The notes under the pieces were generated by a model. It was not told the DNA's origin. It worked only from the letters and a program-made list of their open reading frames with translations, and did no database searches. Of a DNA stretch of 42,095 nt, positions 1 to 10,153 are shown piece by piece. Source of the stretch: Scleroderma bovista (taxonomy: Eukaryota; Basidiomycota; Agaricomycetes; Boletales; Sclerodermataceae); NCBI GenBank assembly GCA_037178675.1, contig JAYMGJ010000651.1, positions 1 to 42,095 of the forward strand, given 5' to 3'. Position numbers and translations under genes: made by a program. How positions within the stretch are numbered: the stretch's first letter is position 1; the number at the start of each line of letters is the position of its first letter.

Positions 1-527
1 TTATACAAAGACAGAGTTGTTTTTTCTTCAGGTGCCTTTCCTCCCTTCGCCTTGGAGGCCAGTATCAAGAACAGAAGACTGGTGTACTTACAGTGGGGAC
101 ATTTGGCATGATGGAGCGTCGAGACTGCCTAGGAGCCAGGAGCGCAAGGGCAGGAGGGTGGGGGTGGGCTCAGACACTGCAGATCCCTGCTTGCCCATGA
201 CAGTACGGTGGGATTCGTGTCGGAACCTTCATTGGGTCCAATGAAGGTGGCGGACACGAACACCCTCACCATCCCTTCTTGGGCAAGTAAGATGATACTT
301 CAGGGCTCACCAGGGGACGAGCACCCATCTCATCTGCTTAAAGATGGATGGAAAGCATGCTTTCTGATATCACACGAGAACCGCTGATTCCAAGTTCCAA
401 CACACACCCCTCAATGGGACACGGGTATAAAAAAGACGGAGATACGGAGGTGCAACAACGTGAGGTCCAGTGCAGTGACGAAGAAGACGAAAACCTGTGC
501 GAATGCAATGACAGTCCTTGAGGCCTA
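1..527. repeat. Left arm of a long inverted repeat
   Basis: This stretch matches positions 2350-2876 in reverse complement nearly base for base, from base 1 (pairing with 2876) to about 527. It starts at the window edge, so the arm may be longer. The arms enclose about 1.8 kb that contains one malate dehydrogenase fragment and an intact four-helix membrane protein gene. A short piece (around 85-135) also recurs, diverged, near 21330-21400. A GWKACF-coding patch around 345-395 resembles the region just before the first helix of the larger paralogue at 22.7 kb, so the arm carries part of a third family member. It could be a terminal repeat of a transposon or an inverted segmental duplication; no TIR signature or target duplication could be assigned. 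Confidence 0.85.
225..248. repeat. 24-bp near-perfect palindrome
   Basis: The sequence reads ACCTTCATTGG, then a two-base centre, then CCAATGAAGGT, with arms of 11 bp and one central mismatch pair. The reverse complement of the whole palindrome is repeated in the right arm of the long inverted repeat at about 2630-2653. It could form a hairpin or bind a dimeric factor. Its role is unknown. Confidence 0.7.
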
Positions 528-547
528 GAAACAGTGATGCGGCCGTA

Positions 548-651
548 TGTGCCGGCGAAATATGGCGCAGGAAGTGCGACCCTCTCAATGGCTTACTACA
601 CCGATGCCAAGTCCCCAAGTGCTGTTTTGCGCGGTCTGAATAGCGAGAAGA
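548..651 (+). pseudogene. Malate dehydrogenase fragment 1
   Basis: Translation of this strand gives AKYGAGSATLSMAY, then, after a short altered stretch, AVLRGLN-EK. These are the consecutive blocks of the C-terminal domain of mitochondrial-type NAD malate dehydrogenase, where the usual text is GAGSATLSMAYAGA followed by LLRGLNGEKG. Nothing of the N-terminal Rossmann domain or catalytic His is present, and the frame closes soon after, so it is a dead fragment. Related fragments lie at 3845-4353 (minus) and 17165-17292 (plus). Confidence 0.75.
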
Positions 652-1244
652 GTGTCATCGTGCTTCTTGTCCTTGGCATGTGTGCTCACTTTTAGCTCAT
701 GGTGATACGTTCTCTTCCACAGGTCAACTGAGTCTTCCGGCTGGGAAAAATTGTTGTCGGATGAGTGGAAGCTTGCTTGCCAATAGGAACGGAGAAGACT
801 GACTTACGAATCTTGGCACCTCGGATTTGCGATAGAATAGTCCGAATGGGCAAAACACCCATGCAGAAGTAAGGGATGCAATTGCAGGTCTGTGGAAACT
901 TTGTTGACGGACAACCCAGCTGCATGGCGAACGGGTTTGGACCGTCACCCTCGCTGCCCTCAGGCGTAACAGGTCTGCTCACACGAGGCATGGTGGCACC
1001 AGAAGACGAACCATTCGTAGAGTACTTGCATCAACTTGCAGACTTCACTAATATCTGAATTGTCCGTTTGAACATTATGTAACTGGATTACTACGTGCTC
1101 CCAAAAATTACCAGGCTCCGAGTTGGATGGAGTGAGCCTTGTAACAGTACAAAGGTCAAAATTATAAATATGGATTACCGCAATGTGCGGCAACGAATCA
1201 TTGAATAAGACTCATGGCGGAGGCCGACAAAATGAATGCGATGA
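652..1244. other. No gene recognised
   Basis: This is the 3' flank of the membrane protein gene at 1245-1971. Short open frames occur on both strands but none shows splice-consistent extension or a recognisable domain. Confidence 0.5.
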
Positions 1245-1971
1245 TCAAAATGGGCTATTACTAACCTGAACGAGAAGGTGGACTACAAAAAGCACACTTC
1301 CCCCCAGTGCCGTGGACATAATCCCAGCAGTGCATTCCAGAGACCCATGCCTTGTGATGGACAGTATCCCCACCACGAGACACAATGCAGTTGCACTGCA
1401 TGTGCAGCAATGGTCAGAGACCTGAATTAGGACAGTGTGTACACTCACAAAAGTAGCGAACAGAATGGGATAAATATTTTAAGAGTATATGCCAACCATG
1501 TTCTTGTTTGCTGAAATAAGAAGCTGAGTATGTGAAGGGGAGAGAAGACAAAGTTCAGATGCTTACCGGGGTGTCCTGACCCTCTGGTACTAGAGCCACC
1601 AACACCAGCAACCAGGAAAGGGCAATAAAAGCGAAGATTGCAGTCAAAATGATCAAGGGATGGAGAACCACGTCTGCGAACAACTTGTTTGTGGCCATAT
1701 AGATCATGACACTGTAATGCTCAGTGATGACGACAGAAGAATGTGGGAATGGCCGGGGACTTACACCAACTCAAGTATCGCTAGGAGACCGCAAATCACG
1801 AAACTTCCCTTGACAGTAAACAAGGACATGCCGAAGATTGTAACAACTGTCCGCATTGACATGGGCACCGTTAATGGGGGGAGACAGAGGCACAGTGGCT
1901 GACACACCGTATTGTGACATGTTATTATTGGCAGGGTTTTGGACAGGTGGGTATGTTCGAGTTCCAGCCAT
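1245..1971 (-). CDS. Small four-helix membrane protein, five exons
   Basis: Exons read by eye on the minus strand are 1971-1908, 1846-1765, 1711-1567, 1510-1449 and 1395-1245, with introns of 61, 53, 56 and 53 nt; all borders are GT..AG and the frame closes at 167 residues. After about 20 polar, proline- and asparagine-rich residues come four hydrophobic segments (about 22-55, 65-90, 100-130 and 140-160). The length and topology resemble MARVEL-like fungal proteins, but no family motif was recognised. It is paralogous to the last four exons of the gene at 22122-23991: both have an identical 62-nt third-from-membrane exon, the same intron phases, and CTCTGAC branch-like sequence in the last intron. 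The start at 1971 is supported because the shared promoter palindrome sits 54 nt upstream, much as in the paralogue (48 nt). Function unknown; membrane location is inferred. Confidence 0.65.
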
Positions 1972-2024
1972 TGAGACAAAGATCACAGTGACGAGGGTGT
2001 AGGAGAAAGAAGGGAATGGCAACG

Positions 2025-2050
2025 TGAGGCGTCAGCCTCAGGTATATATA
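2025..2050 (-). promoter_or_regulatory. TATA box and conserved palindrome of the membrane protein gene
   Basis: On the minus strand a TATATATA run (2050-2043) is followed by the perfect palindromic arms TGAGGC..GCCTCA in TGAGGCTGACGCCTCA (2040-2025). The same 16 bases occur upstream of the paralogous gene at 24054-24039. The position, between TATA and start codon, fits a core promoter or 5' leader element. Confidence 0.6.
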
Positions 2051-2349
2051 GGGTTCTGGGACTGCAGACCAAAAATGAACACCAGAAATATTTCCATGGT
2101 CCTTGGTACATAGCAGAATGTCAAATCAAAGAGCTGTCGGAGCGCCCAATTCAGTGGAATCAATTCTATAAACGGCACGAGAAGCGCCTAATCAGGAAAA
2201 TGATGTAGTGCCCCGAGTCACCTCGAGGCACCAACCATCAACATGCTTGTTACCAAGGCCCAATCAGGCAGGTGCCAAACCAAGACTGAATTCCCCCTTC
2301 GATTAGTACGGCCCACGGGTACCGGTAGGAGCAACAGAGACGCTTCTAG
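2051..2349. other. Upstream region shared with the paralogue
   Basis: No gene is seen. Patches (for example 2118-2210) align with 24480-24600 upstream of the second membrane protein gene, including a shared TCGGAGCGCCC block, so the two genes were duplicated together with flanking DNA that has since diverged. Confidence 0.5.
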
Positions 2350-2876
2350 TAGGCCTCAAGGACTGTCATTGCATTCGCACAGGTTTTCGTCTTTTTCGTC
2401 ACTGCACTGGACCTCACGTTGTTGCACCTCCGTGTCTCCGTCTTTTTTATACCCGTGTCCCATTGAGGGGTGTGTGTTGGAACTTGGAATCAGCGGTTCT
2501 CGTGTGATATCAGAAAGCATGCTTTCCATCCATCTTTAAGCAGATGAGATGGGTGCTCGTCCCCCGGTGAGCCCTTGAGTATCATCTTACTTGCCCAAGA
2601 AGGGATGGTGAGGGTGTTCGTGTCCGCCACCTTCATTGGACCCAATGAAGGTTCCGACACGAATCCCATCGTACCGTCATGGGCAAGCAGGGATCTGCAG
2701 TGTCTGAGCCCACCCCCACCCTCCTGCCCTTGCGCTCCCGGCTCCTAGGCAGTCTCGACGCTCCATCATGCCAAATGTCCCCACTGTAAGTACACCAGTC
2801 TTCTGTTCTTGATACTGGCCTCCAAGGCGAAGGGAGTAAAGGCACCTGAAGAAAAAACAACTCCGTCTTTGTATAA
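2350..2876. repeat. Right arm of a long inverted repeat
   Basis: Reverse complement of positions 1-527 with only scattered differences. Past 2876 the sequence changes into the NTPase pseudogene flank. High identity against the strongly diverged 22-24 kb paralogue suggests a recent event or ongoing conversion between arms. Confidence 0.85.
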
Positions 2877-2916
2877 AATACAAGAAGTGAAGGCCCACGC
2901 TGTATGACTGTCACGT

Positions 2917-3773
2917 TTGGCTAGCATTTTTCATTATCATACTGACGCCACTTTCCAGGAGGAACTTCAACTCTTACAGAAAGGTAAAGCCGGTAAAAGC
3001 ACCGCCCACGAGATGCGGACAGCTCCGCTCATCAGCCGCGAGGCATTTATCGCTGGAGGATTCCAGGAACGGTCAACGCAGTATGGTGTTCTCGGGGAGA
3101 CGCTCTCTATCCAGCACGTACTTCCTGTTTGACGACTCTATTCACTGATCTTATTTCCTGTAGCTCTAAATCAGGTGTCCACGTACCGATTGACCCACGC
3201 TTGTCCATTAATACTGTAAGCCCGGCCTTCCTATTTAAAATCTAAAACTGACTGACAATAGAATGCCCCGCTTTCCGTTGTAGTTTGCGGAGTCCAGGGT
3301 TCTCGGAAATCACACTGTCTCAGTACTTCTTGAAAATACGTCCATACCCGCCTATGATCCCATAGGCTCTCTGTCCCATCCTCTCGCAGAATTGGTCCTC
3401 CATTAGGGCGAGGGAGGTCCTGGTACTCGCCCCAGCGAAGCGGCCTGGGTGAGTTCTGCGTCCCAAGCAAGCGTAATGCTACCCATGGTGCACGTCTATG
3501 TTTCGCGTTCTTCGTTGAACACGATGAAAGCTGTGTATAAAGCCCTCAGGGAGCGCGCGTCAATCATGCCACTGCTCTTCAACGAGTCCGAGTTAGATGC
3601 CCAGGCCGTACTGTCAATGATGGCAGTAGGTTCATCGGAGTCTGCTCCGTTGTATATGCAAATCGTTCTGGTGAGTCCTACAGACACCACATCGAGCTTC
3701 ACCCGTCACATTTTGATGATGACAGAGCATCTTGCGAGACCTCGGAGAACAGTTCTCTTACAGGACATTCTTA
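2917..3773 (+). pseudogene. P-loop NTPase pseudogene, copy 1
   Basis: Reading in several frames gives the N-terminal half of a P-loop NTPase family common in Agaricomycetes. An N-terminal segment (2917-3132) ends in FQERSTQYGVLGE. After an intron at 3216-3261 come the Walker A region GVQGSRKSH (3289-3315), SVLLEN, the LVLH..GEGGPG block and the ESELDAQAVLSMMAVGSSES block (about 3586-3645). Family members read GVQGSGKSH, so a Gly to Arg change (codon 3304-3306) hits the phosphate-binding loop. There are also frame breaks, for example near 3408. The coding match stops abruptly at about 3773, where malate dehydrogenase-derived sequence begins on the other strand. The homologous continuation is seen in copy 2 at 20030-21327. 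Confidence 0.7.
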
Positions 3774-3844
3774 CTGGGGCCTATCCCACCCGTAAACCAA
3801 AAGTGAGCCTACGCAGAAACATATACCAAGGACGAGAAGAAACA

Positions 3845-4353
3845 TATGGACACTCTTCTCGCCATTTAGACCGCGCAAAACAGCACTTGCAAACTTGGCA
3901 CCGGCGTAAGCCATCGAGAGGATTGCGCTTCCTGCGCCATATTTCACCTTGCCGACTGTCTCCACCAACCTGAATGTGGTGCACAAGCTTCTCGCATGTC
4001 TCGCCCTCGATCCCCTTGCCATGTGCACTCTGTGACAGCAGATGAACGATTGTAGCACCACCGTGTCTACCGACACCAGTGATAGGAGTGTTGTCGGGGT
4101 ATGTGCTGGCAAGGGCAGCAGTGAAGCACGCACGAAATCGAGTGTTGTTACACCAAGGACGCATTTGGGCTTGCCTTAACGCGCATTGATGGACAGTGGG
4201 GATGGTGGAATTGACGGGGTTGGAGGTAACGAGGATGTGTACTTTCGAGGACACATGTCCATGCGCTTGCGAGGTCGTGCACGATGAAGGCGGCTGTCTA
4301 TGGACGGTCAGCAAACGCGATGTCGGTACTTCTGTGGTTAAAGAGGTCATCAC
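3845..4353 (-). pseudogene. Malate dehydrogenase pseudogene
   Basis: From 4353 the minus strand reads MTRDDLFN, then with frame changes HILVTSNPVNST, VTTLDFVRAS, TPITGVGRHGGATIV, LLSQSAHGKG, KLVHHIQ and finally KYGAGSAILSMAYAGAKF and AVLRGLNGEKS. These are the ordered signature blocks of NAD malate dehydrogenase (substrate loop to C-terminal helix). The catalytic motif GGHSG is changed to GRHGG and at least two or three frameshifts separate the blocks, so no functional enzyme is encoded. The first third of the protein (NAD-binding fold) is missing. It abuts the NTPase pseudogene tail to tail at about 3775-3840. Confidence 0.8.
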
Positions 4354-4659
4354 GGGTCATCTTGGAGTGGGGTGAGCATGGAATACTAGGAAGGATAGAG
4401 GTGATGTACACCGGGCTAGAGGGGTCGACGTGACTTAGCGACTGAGTTGGTCCATGATGACTGGCTTGGTGCACCTTTCATTGCAGGGATGACCACAGGG
4501 TAATCGAAATGAAATGAACTGAGATTACGGCCGCCTACGCTAGTACGACCTCGCCGGCCATGCTCTGATTGGACAGAAATCAGGTGATCGTGGTGAATAT
4601 ACACCTTATATACTGTGTACCTCATGTAATGTGTGTGTACCCTGGCACTCTCCGCCCCA
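4354..4659. other. No gene recognised
   Basis: Unique spacer between the malate dehydrogenase pseudogene and the start of the duplicated block. Open frames here show no recognisable domain. Confidence 0.5.
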
Positions 4660-4744
4660 GCCCAAGCTTGAGATAGATAACAGCACCTTAGCACTTTATT
4701 TATTAGAATATTCGGCGATTCCATTCTAGTTCCAACACAATCCT

Positions 4745-5678
4745 TCAGTTTCGGGAGTGGGTGTGGAACAACCAGCCAAAAAACCTCCGCTTCGAAACCG
4801 CTGGCTTGACTTCATCGACATACTTAACCGTTACAACCTTGCCCCCTGTCTCAGCCCTCAACTCGTCAGGTGCCCACTCCGCCAACCCGGTTCCAGAACG
4901 AGACACGACCGGCGAAAAATCGCCAATGAAGTACGTCTTTTTCTCACCTACTGCAGTTAACAATGCATAGTTGCTCAATATCTCGTCTGATATTGCACAC
5001 ATTCCCCATGTGGAGAGTGTGACAGTCCCATGGAATGAACGTGGGATGAACACAGTTATAGGTTTGTCTTGAGATACAAGTTCGAGGGAGAAGGGGTGGA
5101 TGTTATCGATTGCATTCTGCCTCAGGTGTCAGTGTTCAGGTCCTTCGGAATGGTTTGGTACAACGCACAACTTTAACAATCAGAGATCCATTCCGCGAAC
5201 CCACATGCATCCTCGTTCGTCTCATCGGATTGAGTGCACTGTCCGACTCCTTGCGACCCAGAATCCACAGATCAACTTCCAAATCGTCACCCGTATGCAA
5301 ATACACATTCATCCTCTCCCCAGCTCCATCCACATTGATATCTTTGAGTGGAGGCAAATATGCTTCTGGGATGTGAAGTGATGGATCAATGACGTATTTA
5401 GCCTTTGCGCTGTCATAGTTTCCATCAATATAGAGGAAATTTGTGGGGTTATATTTTAACTCGGTGAGTTGATTTACTTCTCCTGACGTGGAGGTGGGCA
5501 GGAGTGTGTCCTGTGGATGGACACCATAGGCTGGTGGATCCCCTTTGGTGTTGGACAGGATCTGACATACATATTCCATAAGCTGGATCACTATTGGCTG
5601 AATATAAAGTTGTCATACACTTTTCAGACTTGTCAGATCCTGTACACTGCCAACTTTCGTGCAGTCTGCTGGGGCCAT
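4745..5678 (-). CDS. DUF7330-type protein, copy A
   Basis: Three exons on the minus strand, 5678-5619, 5561-5169 and 5116-4745, with 57- and 52-nt introns in phase 0, give 274 residues. The start ATG is shared by all three copies in the window (MAPA...). The C-terminal half carries the hallmarks of DUF7330: the block VFIPRSFHGTVT, then YFIGDFSP, then a K-V-TVKYVDE strand near the end. The middle contains a conserved GDPPAYGVHP stretch and a predicted beta-rich region (TRMHVGSRNGSLIVKV). No signal peptide or membrane segment is seen. Known function: none; the domain is expanded in mushroom genomes. A minus-strand AATAAA (4700-4695) lies about 45 nt past the stop. Divergent from the CCT2 pseudogene. 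Confidence 0.8.
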
Positions 5679-5799
5679 GGGATGGTTAGGAGACAGTATA
5701 GTGTAAAGGGGTGCTTCAGCAAATCCCGATCACTGTTTGTGACCTTCTTATTAACTGGTGTCTGGGGTCAACAGGCCCATTGGTCACCTCGTCAATTCC

Positions 5800-6911
5800 A
5801 CTCTCCAATCAATATCAGTGGGAGTGCCAAGTGGCGCTACCATTCTTAAGGTTGATCCAGCTCGATAACGCTGCAGCCAAGATCCTCGTCCTCATCTCAA
5901 AAGTGTGGGACAATGAAGTCGGGGACAGAATGACGGTCAATGACCAGTGTTTGCGTTCTCACACTGGAGTTGTGGATGGAAGCCGAACAGTCAATTGCAA
6001 TGAAGATCCACCCGTGACAGACGAGCATCATGCTTGCTCGACACTCGACCCCGTTTTGGGTTTCATCCTCGACAAAACGATCGTGGTTAACTCCCCAAAA
6101 CGCTTGTAAAACATCAACATCCTGATCACCACAACTACCATGAATCTCTACTCGCATCATAATGATCGACTATCCTGATTTCAAAGGTGTAGAGCGACTG
6201 TCGCTTGTCACAGGTGGTGAGCCGCTAGCTCGTTCGATCGCCCTGACCTAACTAAGCTTGATAGATGTGATCTGATCGAGGAGATCATCATCGATGAAGA
6301 CAAGGTATTTACCTTCTGACGTAGTCTCAACCATTTTCTCTCAGCTCACCCAATTATCTGGCATTGCTGCTGGTGAAACATGCACTGTCGCCCTGCGCGG
6401 CTCCACGAATCAGATGGTCGATGAGGCGGACGTTCGCTGCCCGATGCACACTGCTGTCCCAGACAATCAAGGAGACTTGTGTCGTTCTCTGTGGCGGATG
6501 CTCCGAGATGCTGATGAGCTGTGCCATCAACCAGACAGCGAGAAAGGCCAGGGGGGGAAGAAGGCGATTGCAGTGGAAGTATTTGTACATGTATTGCGGC
6601 AGATTCCAACGATTCTCGCTGACAATGCAGGATACGACTCCGGTGACCTCGTGACGCGTCTGTGGGCTGCTCAATGCCATAGGAAGGGCAGACAGACACT
6701 GACATTGGTACGTGCTCGGTATTCATGCATCATGTGAAACATACTGCTAACGATCACCACAGGCATGAAGGAGGGCACCACTGGTTTGATGAGGAAGCCT
6801 GAGATTACGGAGAGATATAGACTGAAACGGCAGGTCATCCTCAGTTCGAGCGAGACTGCAGAGATTATTATTCGGTGCGTAGACCTTTGTCTGTGTCTGC
6901 GCCTGAACTGA
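5800..6911 (+). pseudogene. CCT2: CCT2 chaperonin (TCP-1 beta) pseudogene, copy A
   Basis: Blocks of the CCT beta subunit appear in order but in shifting frames: IQLDNAAAKILVLISKV and DNEVGDR (around 5850-5935), GFILDKTIVVNSPKRL (6058-6108), GVERLSLVTGGE (about 6190), [12 protein letters not shown] (about 6270), ACTVALRG-like and NQMVDEA (6380-6430), [35 protein letters not shown] (6590-6645) and YRLKRQVILSSSETAEII (6820-6875). CCT2 is part of the eight-subunit cytosolic chaperonin. Stops and frameshifts are scattered, the ATP-site GDGTT is changed to GDRMT, and the first part of the protein is missing. The second copy at 28789-29890 shares the same architecture, so decay began before the duplication. 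Confidence 0.85.
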
Positions 6912-6939
6912 TAAATGGTGTAGGATGCACGGCATACTT

Positions 6940-7484
6940 CGTACGACGCCATGGAAGTGGGAAGCATTGTAGAACATGTAGTGGTATATTTTTGTAATGA
7001 AGGCATGTGTTTTAGTTGAGTCATATTACCCCTCTCTGCGTCAGCCGAAACATTTGATGGCTCCTTACTAGGACACACCAAGTTCTATCCTGATTCCTGT
7101 TTGTGAAGTGCCCACCATTCTTGAGTTGCACTGTAGAGCATCAGACTGTATACCATAACTCAAGAATGATGAGTATGCTCTGCGGTTGGGCCTTTGCAGT
7201 CAGTGGTAGTGGTTTTGTTCTGAGGAGGGAAGAAGACCATCATCGCTTATATAGACTCTACTACGACTTGACCTTTGGGGACCTCACATGGCCACAGATT
7301 TCTGGGCAAGGACACCCATAACCTCACTGACAGCAAACGATGGATCGCGGACCGGACGACACGACGACAAGCCCGAGCAGACGACCTGCAGTACTACATA
7401 CATCTACTCGCTTTTTTTCGCTAATGGTTTGGGCGTTAGTTCTCCTGACAATTCGACAATCAGACTTCAACATGATAAGAATGT
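6940..7484. other. Unduplicated spacer with a short hairpin
   Basis: No gene is recognised. A perfect 11-bp stem (ATTCTTGAGTT at 7117-7127 with AACTCAAGAAT at 7157-7167) encloses 29 nt and extends to about 15 bp with one mismatch. This spacer is absent from the composite copy at 25-31 kb. Confidence 0.5.
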
Positions 7485-8390
7485 GCGTCAACGTTGGTGA
7501 TGGTGGTAGTGGTCACCGTCGTCACATTGATGGGTGGTGGTGGTCCGTTGACGGTCGTCGTCGTCGTCATTGGTAGTGGGTCGTTAATCTATAATATTCT
7601 CAATGGGCTCTGCTGTCAAGCGCTTCTGAGCATCCGCTGAGCATTGCTGCAGCTTGGTCGTAGATTGTCGACCACTGACAATATTCCGTCTGGGACATCG
7701 CGGTAGACTATACAGAGTGTACACAACCACTCAGTTGCGTGAAGACCATCATGAGGGGGTAATCAAGAAAAATAGAGTCGATATTCACTCACAAGGCCGT
7801 TTTATAACTGGATTGACTCTCGCAGAGGCCCGCAGATGGAAACTAGCAACGAATGACGATGAAGTGAAGATGTGCTGTGGGAGAACGACAGCAGACAATT
7901 GTCTTGGATATGTGGCGGTGGGTGTGCCCGTCATGCTCTTGGCCCTTTGGTGTACGTGGCCATCATCTTCCGTCGTCCTGAGGCGGTCGTGGGCGATGCA
8001 GTTGCGGTCGTGTTCCGTGGTAACTGCCAACACGACTTTAGGTTGGATGGGAACAAGTATAGCATGGATAGCAGTAAGGTTGGTGTCCTCGAAGAGGGAG
8101 GCGAGGAATGCCTGTCCGTGATGGCAGAGAGTCCAAGTACATTTACAAAGAAAATACCTACCACTGGTCGTTGAGAGTTGTTTGCTTCATTGTGATCCAT
8201 CACTGCGACCGTACGCTCCGCTACCTGCTGCTGTTGTTATCGTCGTCAATCGCCACAGTGTAGGAAACTCACAGTTGGCCCCATCATCTCATCACCGTTG
8301 TTGTGCAGTACTGAGTACTGAGGTTCGTCACCTATAACCTTTGCAGGATGATGGCAAATGTCAGTTGTGTCATACCAAAAAAGGACCCAC
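7485..8390. other. Duplicated sequence of unknown coding status
   Basis: This part of block B is about equally conserved in its copy (25436-26340). It contains several overlapping open frames on both strands, none with a recognisable domain. A short GTCGTC-type microsatellite occurs at about 7550-7570. It may be an old transposon internal region or a gene that I do not recognise. Confidence 0.4.
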
Positions 8391-8394
8391 TGAG

Positions 8395-10080
8395 ACAACC
8401 CACCTGGAGATCGACCACAATGCTCATGGGAGGCAGTTGGCTGGTTGACGTTGGTTGACGGTAGCTTAGTTGCTGTATCTGGTTCACGTCATTTAAATAT
8501 AGCACTGCTATCTCGCTGTCCAGTACGGCGTGGTAATCTAGCGTAGGTGTACTGGACTCACCGAGGGTTGCATGTGGTGGGCAGGAAGAGCAATGTGATG
8601 GTGACGCGATGGTTGCAAAACGAGCACTGATCCGGGAGGTGCTTGCAAAAGAACTGGGGACGAGACGACGAGAAGTCAGACGGTTAGAAGGAAAAAACCA
8701 ACAAGGTAGCAGACGGAATCTTACCCCATTCTTATAGTCACCACCAAATGTCCGTTTGCAAATCACAGAGCAAGTGCATTGGTGCACATTCAGAGGCCTG
8801 TGAGCACACGAACTGGGCCCACAACAGTGGGAATCCAAGCACGCGCACCACATAGGACTACTAGGTGAGAGCATTGAGAAGAAGATCTGGCAATTACCTT
8901 GCTTGTTCATGAGAAAGTGCAGCCCCTGTGGTGTCGCAAAAACCCGAACCGAATGTACTAGTCCTTACATAAGCTTTTCCCAGAACCCTTGCAGTGCTTG
9001 GAACGACGTGGGAGTCAATTTTAGTGAATGACTATCTTCCTCTAACTTAGAGTCTGGCTTTGGGAGACTACTCAGTGCTCAGTACTTCTTCCACCTGATC
9101 GCATGTGGTGCGCGTGCTTTGCTTGGATTCCCACTGTTGTGGGCCCAGTTCGTGCGCTCACAAGTGTAGGGGAAGGTGCGGGTTCGGGTGTTCGAGAGGA
9201 CAAGGGAGAGAGAGATGAGAGATGAGAGAGACTCGGACTTGATACTGAATGGCGGCTGCTTTATACTTCTTGTGACTGTTCGGACTGAGGACTCGGATGC
9301 GTGATACGAAACTGGGGGAAATTGGATTGCTGCAGCTCGAAGCTGCTACAGGCACTATAAGTACAGTACTGACGACGTCAAAGTGCGAGTGGCTCGACGC
9401 CCGAGCAGACAATGTTTCTAAGGTACAAAGAGAATGTCAAAGCTAAAATACAAGGGGCGGCAAAGCACTGAGAGGGCCGTGCCTAAGGACATAGGGCGCA
9501 GGATCTAACCTGGCCGCTTCGGTGCGTCGTAGATGACATACGTCCGCCCTGCCCTTTGTGGGTCTTGCTGGTCGCAGGACAATCGATACCAGTTACCCGG
9601 CACCGACCATAACTCACCCCGAGGTCCGCGGTGGGCGTCCTCACCAACACCCGGGCCCTCTCGAGTGCTTTGTAGATCGAAAATATATCGTAGTTGCATA
9701 GCTAAGTCGTGTTAGTTCCTTACACAAGCCTCTGAATATATCCTGTGACTTGCAAACGGGCGTTTGGTGCTGACAATTGAATGAGGTCAGATTCTTCCCG
9801 CTGCCTTGTTGATTCTTTCTTTTCAATCTGCCTGACTTCTCGTCGTCTCGTACCCAGTCCCCCTGCAGGTACATCTGAGATGTGCTCGTTCCGCGACCAT
9901 CATGTCATCGCATCGCACTTCCTGCTCACTAAATGTGCCCTCGGCGAGCAGAGTCCACTTATGCTGGATGACCATGCCACACCAGACTCCGAGACAGCAG
10001 TACCATCAACCAACATCAGCCAGCCAACTGCCCCTCATGAGCATCATGGATGATCTCAAGGTGGGTTGTCTTGATGGGTA
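8395..10080. repeat. Diverged inverted repeat pair with a solo LTR inside
   Basis: The minus strand of about 8850-8395 aligns with the plus strand of about 9105-10080 once the solo LTR at 9165-9724 is removed. Shared blocks include the GTGGTGCGCGTGCTT and TGGGCCCAGTTCGTG segments, CTGACTTCTCGTCGTCTCGT, and a CAACCAACATCAGCCAGCCAACTG-like end followed by AGGTGGGTTGTC. By eye the arms are diverged (roughly three quarters identical). The copy at 26360-27540 has the same two arms without the LTR. Intron-like borders occur in both arms (a GTGGGT donor with a CTTCCAG acceptor after the right arm), so the repeated unit may be an unrecognised coding sequence in head-to-head copies. Confidence 0.6.
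9165..9724 (-). mobile_element. Solo LTR, minus orientation
   Basis: The insertion is absent from the homologous site at about 27113, which gives exact borders. On the minus strand it starts TGTAAGGAAC and ends CCCCTACA, typical TG..CA retrotransposon ends, and it is flanked by CAAG direct repeats (9161-9164 and 9725-9728; alternatively a 5-bp ACAAG). A minus-strand TATAA at 9265-9261 is followed by a pyrimidine-rich stretch, as expected for an LTR promoter. No internal retroelement genes adjoin it, so it is a recombination remnant. Confidence 0.8.
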
Positions 10081-10153
10081 GGATTTAAGTGAACTGTAAA
10101 TGTCTCTTCCAGCACGACAAGATGAAATCCACGTGGATGCTAGCCCAAAAGGG

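Larger units (their letters stand above)
4660..6939. repeat. Segmental duplication block A, inverted relative to 28.8-31.0 kb
   Basis: The whole interval aligns in reverse complement with 28761-31045, covering the DUF7330 gene, its divergent CCT2 pseudogene and the polyadenylation region. Differences are mostly substitutions and small indels. The edges are sharp: one end lies just past the shared AATAAA region and the other at about 6939, where the copy at 28761 is fused into a P450 exon. Confidence 0.9.

Noticed and set aside
5897..6160. Minus-strand ORF opposite the CCT2 pseudogene, with a counterpart in block A'
   Set aside because: The plus strand shows ordered CCT2 blocks here; the minus frame has no domain and is a shadow.
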